A DNA stretch of 64,000 nt from Paramecium tetraurelia (Eukaryota; Ciliophora; Oligohymenophorea; Peniculida; Parameciidae): contig NW_001799626.1 in assembly GCF_000165425.1 (NCBI RefSeq), forward strand, positions 203,317 through 267,316, in the 5' to 3' direction. The position numbers were made by a program, and so were the translations under genes. This document shows, one piece after another, positions 24,312-37,070 of this stretch (position 1 is the stretch's first letter; every line of letters begins with the position of its first letter). Under the pieces are notes generated by a model. It was not told the DNA's origin. It did not search any database and saw only the letters and a list, made by a program, of their open reading frames with translations.

Positions 24312-24897
24312 TTAACATTATACCTGTATTTAATTATTAATTTAATATACATTTAATACACATTATGTTTCCAAATGATTCAATTGATTAAAATCAAAAT
24401 TGAATAGAGAAAAACATTTAAAAATATTCATATATTATCTTGATATTTTGTATATTTTTTTTGTATATAAATAGAGAATTCTTATTTTCAAAGTAATCTC
24501 TTCAAATTTTACATCAATTTTTAGTTGTTTTTGTCTTACCTATTAAATCAAAATTAATGATAATCTATTTATAAATATGAAATAATCTTAAAATATATTA
24601 GCCCACGATTAGTATAATCCATTTTATGAATGAGTCAATCTTGTAATGAAGAACTTGATATAAATGACTATTCTAAACGATATAATAAATTTCCCGTTTT
24701 CCTAAAATATGTTCGAAATGAATACTTGCTTATAACTTTAAAAAAATGATACTGTATTAATAACCTTTTTATCAATAAAAATAGAACCAAGATTACTAAT
24801 AGAGTGTGATTTAAGTTAATATCAAAAAATACGACAAAAATAAAAACATAATTTAATTACATATGTGTTATATTTTATTATTAGAAAATATATATTA
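24312..24897. other. Intergenic gap, 586 bp
   Basis: AT-rich, with a 38-codon frame from ATG 24630 (MSQSCNEELD) that I do not regard as a gene. No RNA gene or repeat seen. It must contain the promoter of the IQCH-like gene. Confidence 0.5.
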
Positions 24898-27613
24898 ATG
24901 AAACAAATATAAGACAAGACTTATAAAGAATTTGCTGATATTAAACATCACATTGGTGCATTGCAGAGTCAATAACTTGCTGATGAAGAACTATCTCTTC
25001 TTTATGAGAGATTGAAATATCAATTCACAAATCTAAATTAGCAAGTTGCAGTTACTTAAGCTCTAAAGCCAAGTAGTGAGACATAGCCAATTCATAAGAG
25101 ATAAAAAATAAAACGAGATAAACCATTGATCTAATAACAAGGAAAATCAATAGCACTTCCTAAGATTTTGAAACAACCATCTACAGAATAGAGACCGAAA
25201 AAGACCAAAGGGAAATTAAAATCTGCTCATATTTATTAGGCTAATGTCTTAAATAGAGAATTGAGATTAAACCCATTTTCAGATTTACCAACAATATTGG
25301 ATGATGACCTAAATAAAGGAGTCAACAATTTGATTTAATCTGGTTTGATACCAAAGGATGTTGATTTAGGTCCAGCATTTAAGCGAGGAGAAGAATTGCT
25401 TTCTATATCATAAGTTTAAGTCTAGAATCCAACAGAGAAAAGCAAGTATTATAACACGGGATATTCAGAAAATCTATCGAAATACAAAGTAGCTCCATAA
25501 AAACAAACAGCAAAATAGATAGCTGATTACTCTTCGTCTTTTGTTGAGAGACAATCTGTGCCAAGAGAGAAAATACAGTAAGTGAAAGTAGTTAGAAAAG
25601 CTAAGTATATAATAGAAATTAAAAATGGACATTATGTGCCAGATTTTCATTATCAGATCAGAAATCTCATGATTTGGGGAGGAATCATGCATATTATAAA
25701 GAAATTAGAGAAGATTGCATCAGGATAGTTGGATGGTGATAGGATAGCACAATTGGCTTAATCTTAATTCAAGGTTCATTTGATTGAGTTGTATGAATGC
25801 TACATCTCAAAACCCATAATGGAGAGATTATACATAATAAACAAGAAGCAATTTTCGGTTGAAAGTGCCATATTGAAAATATAGGCAACTGTCAGAATGT
25901 TTGTGGCATCAAGAAAGTACAGACATTAAAAAAGGATTGTCTAAAAGGTTATTAGAATTTAAAAGGAATTCAGATTAAAACAGACATATGTTTATACAAT
26001 CAACTAAATCAAAAAGAATATGGGACAATTGATAAGCACACTAGAGAATAGATAAAAGTAATTTTTATTAGAAGATTTGAATCAAAAGAGAATCGAAATT
26101 CACATTCCTTCATACTCCATTAAATAATTTTAAAGATTATCAATGAGTCATTTCAAAAGTCGCGAAGGCTTACAATTAACAAGATTGTTTGCTTTAAAAG
26201 ATCCTAATGTGAGTATAATTTACGTGTGTGCACCTTTACAAGAAGAAATAATGGCATATTTCTATAAACTATTAGAAGTGGCAGGTATAAATCCTGAAGG
26301 TAGACTATTCTTTATTCATCCTGAAAATATTAATAGATTCCCATCACATTACTCATTGGCATTATTACTATATCTATCTCCAAAGGCCATACATTAAATT
26401 TCTGAATTGATTAAAGGGTAATTTTCATATATTGTACCTATGAGAGTAGGAAAAGAGGAATTTTTGATTGCAGAATATCTAAAAACAAATATATATTCAG
26501 GTCCTTATGAATTAATAGAGAAATACTCTAAGAAGTCTGAAGCGGTTGAACTGTTTAGATAGTTGTCATTTCCTGTGGCTCCAGAATATCATAAATTTGT
26601 CAGTAAAGATGATTTTGTAGATAAATTGACTGTGCTGATTATGAAAAATCTGACAGTATAAAAATGGATGTTTAAAATAGACATCGAATTTAATGGAAGA
26701 GGAACTGCGTGGTTTAGTTTAGAAGGAGTAAAACAATTTATAGAAATCAAAAAGTTTCCTCATAGTATTGAATTTAAAGTTCTTAGGGAATTAGTCTAAA
26801 CTGTAAATTAATTATAAATATTTTAGTTATTGCCAATAAAAACTGTACTGGCATTTCCTTAGATGTTCACCTTTGAAGAATACTTAGAGAATTTTATTAG
26901 AAATGGTGGAATAGTCGAAGCTTATCCAAATGCTTATAAAGTGCAGACAATAAATATCTAAGTGAATCTCGAGAATTAGGGAACTTATTAGATATTGAAC
27001 ACGTCTACAAGCATAGTAATAAAAGAGTAACTATAATACATGAGTATTCATTAGAATGTCTAAAGTGGGTTGCATATATCCTTAGAATGTGCTCAATTTA
27101 AATGTGGATTCTCTGATATAGCCATTAGCAGATGAATTATATAAACAGAATGTCTTTGGTTATTTTACACTTTCTTTGCTATCATTTAATGGAGCCTTCT
27201 ATACTAAATCTTTGAAGTTCGGAATGGATGAATATATTGGGGCTACAGTATTGTCTACAGCTATGGACACTGATCAGTTCACATATATACCGTTTGTCTA
27301 TCACCCAGGAATAGCAGAATAGAAATTTAATGATTTATTTATAAAGTGTAGGAAGGAAGGAATATCCTTTGATATTGAGAAGAAGGTGGGAACATTGATA
27401 TGGTTATCTGATTAGATTGAAAAAGGAGTGTTGTCATTATTATGTTTGGGTGCACCTAAGAAGGCTGTAAAGTTGACTACTGATGCATTGAATTTCTTGT
27501 AATAATTTGGTGGGAATATAATGAAAACTAATAGTCACTAGAAACAGGACACCTTTTACTTTATAGATATAGTTAGTAGATTAAGATAATTAAATAGTGA
27601 AGCTTAATAATGA
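24898..27613 (+). CDS. IQCH-like IQ-motif protein (895 aa)
   Basis: IQCH is a conserved calmodulin-binding protein expressed in testis and found in organisms with motile cilia. The gene has one 28-nt intron near its 3' end (starting gtaactat) and 896 codons. The N-terminal 250 residues are basic and variable. A probable IQ segment lies near residue 340 (ATVRMFVASRKYRHQKRI). The body is globular: IIYVCAPLQEEIMAYF, FIHPENINRFPSHYSLALLL and, after the intron, LADELYKQNVFGYFTLSFLSF. The last block, with GLRI-like YFTLSF and MDEYIGATVLS, recalls an ATP-grasp-like C-terminus. The stop is 11 bp from the stop of the convergent coiled-coil gene. Confidence 0.82.
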
Positions 27614-27624
27614 TATTTATATTG

Positions 27625-28265
27625 TCATGATTATAATTCTAATGATACTCCTTGTAAAGTTTTCTCTAATTAAACAACACGATTTGTTAATTAAATTTAT
27701 TCGTTTTCCATATTCATTTTGGCTTTCATTAGTATTAAATACTCTTTGGACAATCTGTATTACTCTTCCGTAAAGAGAACATTGTCCTCCTTTATTTGAC
27801 GATACTTCTTTTTGAGGTTATCTCTGAAATGCGTCTCTATATTCTTCAGTTCCTATTAATATCTTGAATGAATTGAAGAAATTTCCAGTCTAATTTAGTT
27901 GGCTTGGTCTCTCAATTATGCGATATTCTTTCGACTTTCGGCAATATAACTCTAGATTAAATTGGTATTACATTGACATATTTGGTAGGGTGATCATAGA
28001 CCTCTAAGAAATGAGTTTGAGAATTGCCATTCTAAAATTCGTCTACTTTGAAACCATATCTAAAGTTATTCACAATGGGTGTTTGAGTGTGGATGGTCGT
28101 GAGTCTGAAATCACTTAAACCTGTAGATCTAAATCTATTCAATACATGTAAAGTTGTTTTGACAACTCTTTACGTTTAGAAGGGTGTGCCTATTTAGATA
28201 TTGTTGATACTAGAATCTTAAGATTTAAAATATAACAGTTGTCTTATATTGATTTCAGAACTCAT
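27625..28265 (-). CDS. Coiled-coil protein (206 aa)
   Basis: One 20-nt intron (starting gtaatacc) gives 207 codons. Residues 1-105 are soluble and mixed, with RFRSTGLSDFRLTTIHTQTP and GFKVDEFQNG. From about 110 to the end it is a single charged coiled coil (AESRKNIAQLRDQANQIRLE onward). No domain recognised. Tail-to-tail with the IQCH-like gene at 11 bp, so the two transcripts must overlap or end very close together. Confidence 0.68.
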
Positions 28266-28321
28266 AAATTTAATATTTAATTTAACTAATTATTCGATAA
28301 ATTTATTTAGTAATATTTAAA

Positions 28322-29659
28322 TCAATGTTCAGCTATGAATTTATCATTCATCCAAATGCCTTCAACACTATGACTTTAATAATAATAAATCCCGGATCCA
28401 CAAACTGCGTCATCAATGAATGTTCCTCTAAAATAATTTTAATTTCTAAATCTTAATTCTCCCTTCCCTTATTTCATCCCTTTAGCAACCTCTCCCTTAA
28501 AGTATTCCCAATTCGATAAATCCACATGTGTGGTATCATCTTAAGCATCTTCTCTCCACATTTCTATATCATCCCCTTCAGGAAGATCATTCAAGAAAGT
28601 TCCCTAAATCAATTGATTCCCATCCTTAGAAAAAAAGATTCCTCTGCCTTCTCGCTTTTTTGTTTTCGCATTATATGAACCCACATAATAGCAACCATTT
28701 GTGTATGGCAAATGACCCTGCAATATCTCTACTCTTGGAGCTTTGGGTAATTCTAAAACCTTATTCTCAGGAGTCCTGATATCTATAATGGATTCTGTAG
28801 CATCAGGAGATTAGGCTGTTTTTAGAATCTATTTATTGTATACTACCATCACTGTCTTTAGTTCAGGCAATTTATAAGCCTTGGTGTAATTACTTACAGC
28901 TATTGATAATTGAATTGGATCTGGTCTACCATATTCATCTGCTTCCAACATAGATCGAAGTAATCTATCAAAGTATAGAGGTAATTTGAATCTAGTAATT
29001 ATGTCATCCAATAGTTCAAAATCAAATCCTTCTTATTTGAACAGAATTTCAGTTTTCTTGAATCCCAAAGAATATACACAAACCAACCCTAACGAAAAAG
29101 TATCCGATTTGAAAAGATCATGCTCTGGATGAGTCTTATAATACATTATTGGACTGTAAAAGTTCTTCATTATCTGATTGTGAAATAGAAAAGGATCTGC
29201 TAATTTATATACATACTATTATTCAATTGTGTAAACTCTGAAGATTCCCTTAGGATTTATATTATTGTAGTGTTGCTTCTACTATTATAATTTAGCTAAG
29301 GCAGCCGATACGTATCCTAACATAGACCAAACCTCAGGAATTGTTAATTTAGTTGAAACGAAATCTTCTAATCTAATTGGAAAGTCGAAGAACATATTAA
29401 TAGATATGAAGTCGCTATCATATTTATGAATCACTATGTTGAATGGATCCTATTCACGTTTAACTAAATATTCTAGCTAATCTCTAATTCTGAAATAACT
29501 ATCATAGAGTTTGGCCCTAACTAATTTAAATTGTGGATCTCCTGTATGTTCATACACTTCCATTTCACTAAATTTCAATGCTTCGTTCCTATATGGATAT
29601 GGAGGTCTGAAATCTTCTGTAAATGCAGCAATATCAGCACTTGTGCATGCTTATCCCAT
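28322..29659 (-). CDS. Acylated pseudokinase-like/MORN-repeat protein (445 aa)
   Basis: Single exon. MGQACTS at the start is a strong dual-acylation signal (Gly-2 myristate, Cys-5 palmitate), so the protein should sit on a membrane. Residues 60-270 resemble a protein-kinase fold: a C-lobe motif FKSDTFSLGLVCVYSLGF and a following LLRSMLEADEYGRPDPIQL that matches the kinase tail. No P-loop, HRD or DFG motif is visible, so catalysis is unlikely. Residues 330-440 contain MORN-type repeats (YYVGSYNAKTKKREGRG, YFKGEVAKGMKQGKGELRF, YFRGTFIDDAVCGSGIY), which often bind lipids or act as membrane scaffolds. The combination suggests a membrane scaffold, perhaps at cortex or cilia; this is inference. Confidence 0.82.
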
Positions 29660-29776
29660 TTTGTTAAATATATTATTTATTGTATAATTTATTTAAGAGA
29701 CTTCTATTCAATTTGTGATTGAAGATAGAAATTTCAATAAAAATGATCATCTTATTTTATGTATATATATAATAAC

Positions 29777-31148
29777 TCAATAATAAATTTATTATGCATC
29801 TTATATAAAAGGAAACAAGTTATTATTCTTGGTTCTATGAATACACATAAATTTGAAATTCGATCCCATCTAGTTTGAATGCACCAATCTCTCGTATTCA
29901 GACTGCAATCTCTTTTCTGTTGCTTTGTTAGCATTCTTACAAAGTATCTAATTAATATTAGTATATAATAAACTTATAATCTTGCCTAAATTCCCATTTA
30001 TTCTAACCAGTTACCCTGAGTCATAATTTCTGGAACCTTAATACCATCTACTTTAAGTGCTGCTTATTCCAATGCCATAAAATTAACATAAGCACTCAAA
30101 TCGCAATCTCCAGGTTTATTTAAGATATCCTTTTTATCCATTAATTTATGTCTTTGAATTGCTCTAACACTATCTGAAAATGCTCGCTTCTCACCATAAT
30201 CAATAATAAGTGCTGCTCCACCGACTTTGGAAATTAATTCAGCTAGGGAATTAGCTATTACTCCACTTTAAGGAGAAATCTCAATTGTGTCTCCTTCTTT
30301 TATTAATTTTTTAATTTCTGAAGAGAAATACTTATCTGGATTTAGAATTTTTTAGACATTTTAATTAGGACCATCTGAGAGTACAAATTTAAGAGTTTTA
30401 CCATCGTTATCTAATCCTACCAATCTCTCACACCATTGACCATTAGAATACTCAAATACGTTGACTGGTAATGCATCAAAGAATTCATGTGCTAATATTA
30501 GTACTGGGTCGCAATGTTAACCCTCTCTTGTTTCTTCATATAAGAAGTGTTCATACATTTTGAACCACTTTAAATTTACTTCATCACTTTCAAATTTCTC
30601 TACTTTTTAGTTGTTATATTCAAACTTAGGATAGATGTTGCTTTTTTATAATTATTTTAGTACAGCTTCCTATTACTTCTTACGCATATAATCACTATAT
30701 TCCACATACGAATATTGAAGATTTTCCAGTAAATTGAATTAAGCAAATACTCTCAATACGTTTGAGCTCAAAGTACCTAAACCTGGTCCAAATTCTAGAA
30801 TATGCATTTTTTAATTTGTAGGTCTAAAGTTATTATCCAAAACTCCAATATGTTGGAATGTATTCAATAACCAAATTCCAATTAACTGTTGATTTATAAG
30901 ATATTTGATCATACTTCATTAAACATCTATGATATTTCAACAGATGTCACAAAATCTCCATCTTTATTAAATACATCTTATTTCATGTAATACCCAAACT
31001 TTTCATGTAAAAGTGCTTGATGCCAAAATCGAGGGAATGAAATGGCACCTTTTTCAGCTATCTCACTTCTTACGATATTTATTAAACTAGCCTGTTTGAT
31101 ATCAATTTCTTTTCCCACAAACGAACAGAATTATTTAATTAATTTCAT
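29777..31148 (-). CDS. Mitochondrial complex I assembly methyltransferase NDUFAF7 (438 aa)
   Basis: NDUFAF7 symmetrically dimethylates an arginine of the NDUFS2 subunit during early complex I assembly in the mitochondrial matrix. Two introns (29 nt starting gtatgatc, 26 nt starting gtttatta) give exactly 439 codons. The family signatures are clear: KFGYYM..DVFNKDGDFVTSVEISQMF, then the S-adenosylmethionine loop LEFGPGLGTLS, then LILAHEFFDALPVNVFEY, and SDGPNQN. The late block PGDCDLSAYVNF and EIMTQGNWLE is also typical. Length fits. A short N-terminal extension (MKLIKQFCSF) is compatible with mitochondrial import. Confidence 0.94.
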
Positions 31149-31205
31149 AAAATATAAAAAAAAATAATCTTCGATTTTAATTTAGAATCAAATATACTAA
31201 ATATA

Positions 31206-32047
31206 TCATAATTTCTTGATATGGGAGAAGTTCTTAGGATTTTTGATACCTTTGTATATCTACTGACGATATTGAAGATGCCAATTGTGCTAGACTATCT
31301 TTGAATTAAATATATAATTAATTGCGTACTTCTTAACGAATATACGACTATAAAGTTAATAGAATAATGATACCTCAAAATTCTGAAAGTTTGATTGAAT
31401 TCCTCCTCAGTAGGGTCCTCTGATTAAGATAGCAATCCACTGAAAATGCGAATATTCATCAACTTCTTCTTGTAGACTGTTATTCTTTCTAAAAACTTGA
31501 CTACTTTCAACTAGTCTCCCAATATTTGATGACAAAGTGCTTGGTGCTTTGTAGCGAAGGTAATAATAGCCTTACAATAATTCTTGGGGATGTTTTTGGT
31601 ATCCTTTTATTCTTGACTTGAAAATCCTTTTCGTTTTTAGATACTCAGTCTAATCGTTGGACATTATTAAGTGATTAATTTTGGTTCACTCTACTAGATA
31701 TGATGTTATTATTGGATAGCCTCCAAAACAGGGACATTCTAAAAATCCATTTTATGTCCACCCAAATGTACCTAACTATTTACTAGAGGTCATACCAAGA
31801 ATTCATTGAATGAATACTATAGGACAAATGGATAGGATGGGAGACACTTATTCTGTGGGTGAAGTTGAGCCAATTGGAGGCTATGCAAGGCTTTTAAGAA
31901 TTTACTCACCACTTTTAAATAAGCAGATTGAAAGGATTGAATCTCTAACAAAACCTTCCTCCTACTTGGTTTAGAAACTGTCGATTTAGAGATACCCATT
32001 GGAGTTTGGACATTTTGTTCCTCCTCCTTTACTTTACATTTGCTCAT
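31206..32047 (-). CDS. Hypothetical protein (263 aa), mostly helical
   Basis: Two introns (24 nt starting gtatgacc, 26 nt starting gtatcatt) give exactly 264 codons. The start is MSKCKVKEEEQ. The middle is globular and helical (ITFATKHQALCHQILGDQLK), followed by a basic helix and an acidic stretch (SQSEDPTEEEF). The end is well structured: IFVKKYAINYIFNSKIV and HLQYRQQIYKGIKNP. I recall similar C-terminal endings in other ciliate hypothetical proteins but cannot name the family. Confidence 0.68.
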
Positions 32048-32323
32048 CGAACAAATCTTTTTATATTATACTAACACAATTTATTAATCATTAATTATCA
32101 ATAGAAAATTATAATAGAAACGATATTTTATAAGATTGAAAATATTATTTTTTTTAAATATAAGATTGAATACATCATCATTTAGACTCTCCCATCAAAT
32201 CATTCGAGTTTACGGTTGATTCAAAGCAGCTCTCATTTTTTCACTTTAAAAGCAATTAAATCTCAGGGAAAGAATTAAAGTAACTTATAATTTGCACTTA
32301 AATTTCAATTAATAAATATATTT

Positions 32324-33674
32324 ATGGAACAATACTCTCAAGAAAACCCCTTGTTCGATCTCCTCTACATATTGAGAGGAGCAACTCCTACCCATCCATT
32401 CTTATTTCATCATATCTTTCAATACTTTGACAAGGATCAAAAATTAGCAATAAAACTCTGTCGAAAATTGATGGATTGCCAAGATTGTAATTCAAAAAAT
32501 CAAAATGGACACACACCACTCTAAATTGCTGTGATTTACAATTAGAAGGCTGCCATACGCTATGCTCAATAAGATGGTAGGTTCGATTTTAATGATCAAA
32601 CATTGATGTCATTAGCAATCATTCATGCCTACTTTGAAATTGTTGAAATCCTCTTATTCGTAAGAATATTCCCCTTAATATTAGGATGAAGGCCTATCAG
32701 TAATGCAAGCCAATTTGAGGATGATGAATTCTCAATCAGCAATCAATTTAAAAATTCTAAAAAGGTTTGAAAAACTTGAAATCTAGTAAGCCTTAAATGA
32801 GGACACATTTGAATATTAAGAAATCATAGTCAATCGAATCCCTCAATTTCCGATTCCCAAGACCCCTAGTAAAATTATCATTGAGACTATCGATGAAAGT
32901 CTTATACCAACTGCTGAGTGCATTGAGGAAATTAACTAAGAAAGTGTGTTAAGAAAGCTGAATAGAAATGGAAACTTTTTGAAATAAAGTTCATGCCAAG
33001 ATAATTAAATTTACAAATAAAAACAAAAATAAAAAACTATTGAATTATAAGAACATCGAGTTTCTTACAATAATTTATTTAGATGCGAAAATTTTGTTTA
33101 ATAATTATTATGCAAAATATTCTAATTTAAATATGTAATCATTTATTCATAATTAAGAGCCATAATTAGATTTAGTGATGTTATTGTTTCTATAAAAAGG
33201 CTATCTTGATTGTTATTATAAGAATTTAGATAGTCTAATCGAGTAGATGTTGATACCAATTCCTACTGAATAATCTAATTCCGATTTTGATTAAACAAAG
33301 AAAATAGATAATTATTGCAGAGAGTTTATAAAAGAAATTACATAAAACCTAAATGGTTCGAAGTAGGTAAATTGTTGTAATATTAAAAGTAACTATAAAG
33401 GTAGCGTTAGCATTTTAATAATCTCAAAGTACAGAACTAATCCAAATTAAAATCTGATGTTTCCTATCAAAGTAATAATTAGAAAGTGTTAATAAATTGC
33501 TAAGATTTACTCCTTATTTATAAGGGTTTGTTTTAAATATTACACAAACCTTACATGAATATAGAGAGTTGTTTTTTTATCTTGGAATAGTTTGAGTTGA
33601 TTAATAAATTAGATATGATTCCTCAATGCTAATTAATGACTGCTGATGAGACCATATCTACAAATGTTTAATGA
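32324..33674 (+). CDS. Protein with ankyrin-like N-terminal repeats (425 aa)
   Basis: Three introns (25, 25 and 23 nt) give exactly 426 codons. The N-terminal 120 residues contain ankyrin-type helices: a repeat-like NQNGHTPLQIAVIYNQ, then NDQTLMSLAIIHAYFEIVEILL. The middle is variable and the last 150 residues are helical, ending QFELINKLDMIPQ and TADETISTNV. Ankyrin repeats mediate protein binding, so an adaptor role is likely but undefined. It starts 276 bp from the minus-strand gene's start, so the two share an intergenic promoter region. Confidence 0.7.
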
Positions 33675-33773
33675 TTGTTTATATATATAATATTACAAAT
33701 ACTCTAAAGAGTTTGTGGAAATAATAGTGATTTGAGTATGATTGATTTGAATGTTTCAATAATATTAATAATA

Positions 33774-34117
33774 ATGAGCGACGATGTGATAGTTAAGAAA
33801 ATAAAATTAAATTTAGGTATTGGATTGAATCTTAGTTGATAGGGAGTTATGTGATGCCACAGGATGAGTTTAAAATGGATTCTAAATCATTAATGCAAAC
33901 AGAAGCTCAAAGAATTTTCAATCAATATTCTAATGTGGTTAAGGAAGAGAAGAAATTGCAAGCCTTCAATCAAATAACGTAACAAACAAGCGGGTTTATT
34001 AAACGTTTGGAAGAGCATCGTTAGATTTTGAAGACTTAGATAGAATTGCAGTTAAAAATTTGTTAAGGGAATATATTATTATAACGAGCTTTGAGTGGTG
34101 TTGACATAAAGAAATGA
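33774..34117 (+). CDS. Small helical protein (105 aa)
   Basis: One 26-nt intron (starting gtattgga) gives exactly 106 codons. MSDDVIVKKIK starts it. The rest is one or two helices rich in Lys, Gln and Glu (EAQRIFNQYSNVVKEEKKLQ, then FIKRLEEHRQILKTQIE). No signal peptide, membrane span or zinc motif. It ends 28 bp from the stop of the convergent acyltransferase. Short coiled-coil subunits of larger complexes look like this, but the partner is unknown. Confidence 0.6.
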
Positions 34118-34145
34118 ATTATTTTGTATTTTACAATTTATATAC

Positions 34146-35511
34146 TCATGGTATTAATAGTTTTGGTAATTCATCAAATCTGAGGTAGAGATTCAAAATG
34201 AGGGGTAAACCTTATATAATTCCAAACCAAAAGAAGAGATTTCCAAATTTGGTTCCTTTGATCTTTTTGGTCCACACCATCACTGGTAATTGAATCATCA
34301 TAAACATGATCATGATTGGAGTGATTTGTTTCAAACTGACTGCCAATGTGTATTCATGTAAAAGAGCAGAAAACAAGAATGTTGCCAATTGAGCCTTTTT
34401 GACTCCAATTCCAAATTCAAAAATCAATTCTAAATAGACGTGTCTATAAAGGAATTCATAGACAGGTCTATTCCAATTTCGATTAAATTCTTCGAAATCT
34501 GTTGAATTCCACCAGTCAGTATAAAATAGACGATCTCCAAAGTGAGTGATTTCAGCCCAGAAATTGCAATAATTTTCAAATACCATATTGAAAATGGTGA
34601 GACACAAAAATATTAAAGGCAAAGTCATCTAAAAAATGGAATCTGGTAGTGAATGATCCTTGATATTCTAGATGATTGGATAGATATGATTAGAAACAAT
34701 CATGTATCCCATAATGAGCATGGCCATCGAGTTCATAAATTTGACAACAACATACTTCCATCTGATTTTGCCAGATTGTGGATACTGTGGTTCATACACT
34801 AATACAGGAGTCATGATGAATTGAGTGAAATTCTTGAAATTGATGTTGTTTGGATAAGCGTAAGGATCTTGAGTTTTGGGACAACCTTAATCAATCCATT
34901 CTCTTCTCATTTTGTAATTGGTCATGGTGTAAGAATGCATCTTAAAGAAGAAGACACAAGATTGAAATGTTACAAATGCTCCTTGAGGCAAATACCAATC
35001 TCTGGTCAACACCAAATAATGAGCGTAAACAAACATACACACTTGACTAATGTGTTGAGTAACAAACATCAGAGTTTTTGGCATGTTCATCATTGCTAAG
35101 TATTGTATTAGTAATGCGATGTGACTCCAAGCGTAAAACTTTTAGATGATTATAATTTCATACCAATGGCCAAGTTACTATGCACATGAAGAGATCTCTT
35201 CTCATTTGATTATACAAGGAAGTCTCAATAAGTTGTCCTGTCTTATTATATGACATGATTGGATTGATGATAAAATAATAAAACCCTACCACATAAAGCA
35301 TGTTATAAAACCCAACAAACTTTGTGCGATTCAATTCTGAGTCCTTATCCATGTCATCCAAAAGGGACACTCGATTAATAAAAGCATGTTTTCTTAGATG
35401 CTTAATCTTAGCCTATTTATCACTGTTCTGTCCATCAGGAGTGGAAGTCCCTGAATTGATCTTCTCCACTTCCTCCGAATCTACTTTCAATTTTTGTCTC
35501 TTCATCGACAT
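34146..35511 (-). CDS. MBOAT acyltransferase, ACAT/DGAT1 type, tandem copy 1 (446 aa)
   Basis: Membrane-bound O-acyltransferases of this branch make sterol esters or triacylglycerol in the ER. One 25-nt intron (starting gtatgaaa) gives exactly 447 codons. A charged soluble N-terminus (about 65 residues) precedes repeated membrane spans. The family motif FYTDWWNSTDFEEFNR lies near residue 322 and the catalytic His is in LLHEYTLA near 378. The spacing and the conserved WNRPVYEFLYRHVY fit SOAT/DGAT1. A second copy follows 40 bp downstream of this start on the same strand. Sterol versus diacylglycerol specificity cannot be told from sequence by eye. Confidence 0.9.
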
Positions 35512-35551
35512 CGATATCAGACAATATATATTATATATATATATTAATATG

Positions 35552-36699
35552 TCAAATCAATACGTAATAGCTGGCGATAATTGGAACTCCATGTAAAAGA
35601 CTGAACCAAAAATAAATTAGTCCAATCCTTGTATTCTTAAGGAATCTCAAAACCATCATTACTGGCACTTGTAACAGCATTATGAATGTCATAAAAGGTG
35701 TAAACTATCGTAAAACTGCTATCAAAATTATCTCATGAAGCAAGGCGGAAAATGCAAAAGTCAGTATCTTTGACCATACACGAGATACTTTCCATTCTTG
35801 CAATTACAAATATACATGAGTATGCAAAAAAGCATATACTACTGTATTCCATTTTGCATTGAATTCCTCAAAGGTTGTTGCATTCCACCTTAAACTTATA
35901 ATATATAATACCAATCATGGTAGAATTCTCTATCACCAAAATAAGTTATTTCAGCCAATAAATTTAAAATGTTCTCAAATGTCAGGAAGAAAAGCAAGAT
36001 CCAAAATATAGCCAAAGGGAATATTAACAATATTGTTTACAGCACATAATCTTAAGTTCCAATTATTGATGGTTCTATGTGCTTAGCTATTATTACTGCA
36101 CCGAGGATATTAAAATAAACTATATTAAATAACTTCGCTAAACAATAAACTAATCTTATCTTCTTTGTTTTCGGGTAATCGTGATAGAATACCAAAGCAG
36201 GAGTAATCATATAAACAAAGAATTCCCACAATCCAATTGGCTTTTTACAATGTTTGATGTATGAAACTTCCTTCATAAATCCAATATTTGCCATTATACC
36301 TACGAAGGCTCCAGGTATAAAGCCCAATTTATAATTAATAGTAACCCACGGAAATATCATAAAGGGAAGTGATATAAATAATGCTACCAACAGTTTCTAA
36401 CCAAATTTATGGGCAAAGTAAACTGTGTATGGATATGTGAATGACTTATTTAAATTATTATTATGTACATAAACAGCCCAGATTAACATTAAAATGCCCT
36501 CCTTACGTATTGCAGATACCGTTGATGAATTTGCTAATATAGTACCCAACTAATTAAAATAGATGAGATCAAATAGGTAATAGATTCCCAACATATATAC
36601 ATAATAGTAGAATCCATGCAACTTCGATTTAGATAACACTGAGTTATCATCCATGTCATCCAACTAAGACACACGATGTATATAGGTGTAAGGTTTCAT
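35552..36699 (-). CDS. MBOAT acyltransferase, ACAT/DGAT1 type, tandem copy 2 (366-374 aa)
   Basis: A relative of the adjacent copy, also minus strand. A 23-nt intron (starting gtattata) splits the motif; after splicing it reads FYHDWWNATTFEEFN, and the catalytic His is in LLHEIILI. A second in-phase 24-nt GTA...AAG segment (starting gtacataa) may be an intron too, which changes the length by 8 residues. The shared N-terminal block LDDMD..S.L..SK..GFYYY aligns with copy 1. This copy lacks the long charged leader of copy 1. LLHEI replaces LLHEY, and the Trp-Asn pair of the motif is kept, so it may be active with different specificity. Confidence 0.87.
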
Positions 36700-37070
36700 A
36701 ATGATATTAAATAAATTTCATAAATTCTTTTTCAATCCCAATCTAAGCATGTTTCAGAAAAGTTGTTTCAATATATTCACTTTTATTGAGTGCTTCCTAT
36801 CACACTCCTCAAAAATATCACAAAAGTGAGTATGTGAGTTTTCAATTATATTTTAAAAAACGGCAAGTGCAATTAAGAAATCATTTAATTTGGCCAGGCT
36901 TATAATAAAATAAGCAAATTCAATTTATATTGTCTCCAAACTATTAGGTTAACCAAAATAGGGTCTTTTTAGAAAAGTTGTTTAGGGAATTTATACAAAT
37001 CTATTAAAAAGAGATAATAGCTCTTTTTTTGTAACATTTATAGAAAATACAAATTATATTTATTAAATAG
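36700..37070. other. Intergenic gap, 371 bp
   Basis: AT-rich, lies between a minus-strand start and a minus-strand stop. A 12-base string agaaaagttgttt occurs twice about 215 bp apart, which may be chance. No gene seen. Confidence 0.45.

Noticed and set aside
34821-35596. Two plus-strand ORFs of about 90 aa
   Set aside because: They lie antisense to conserved MBOAT coding sequence and have no domain.
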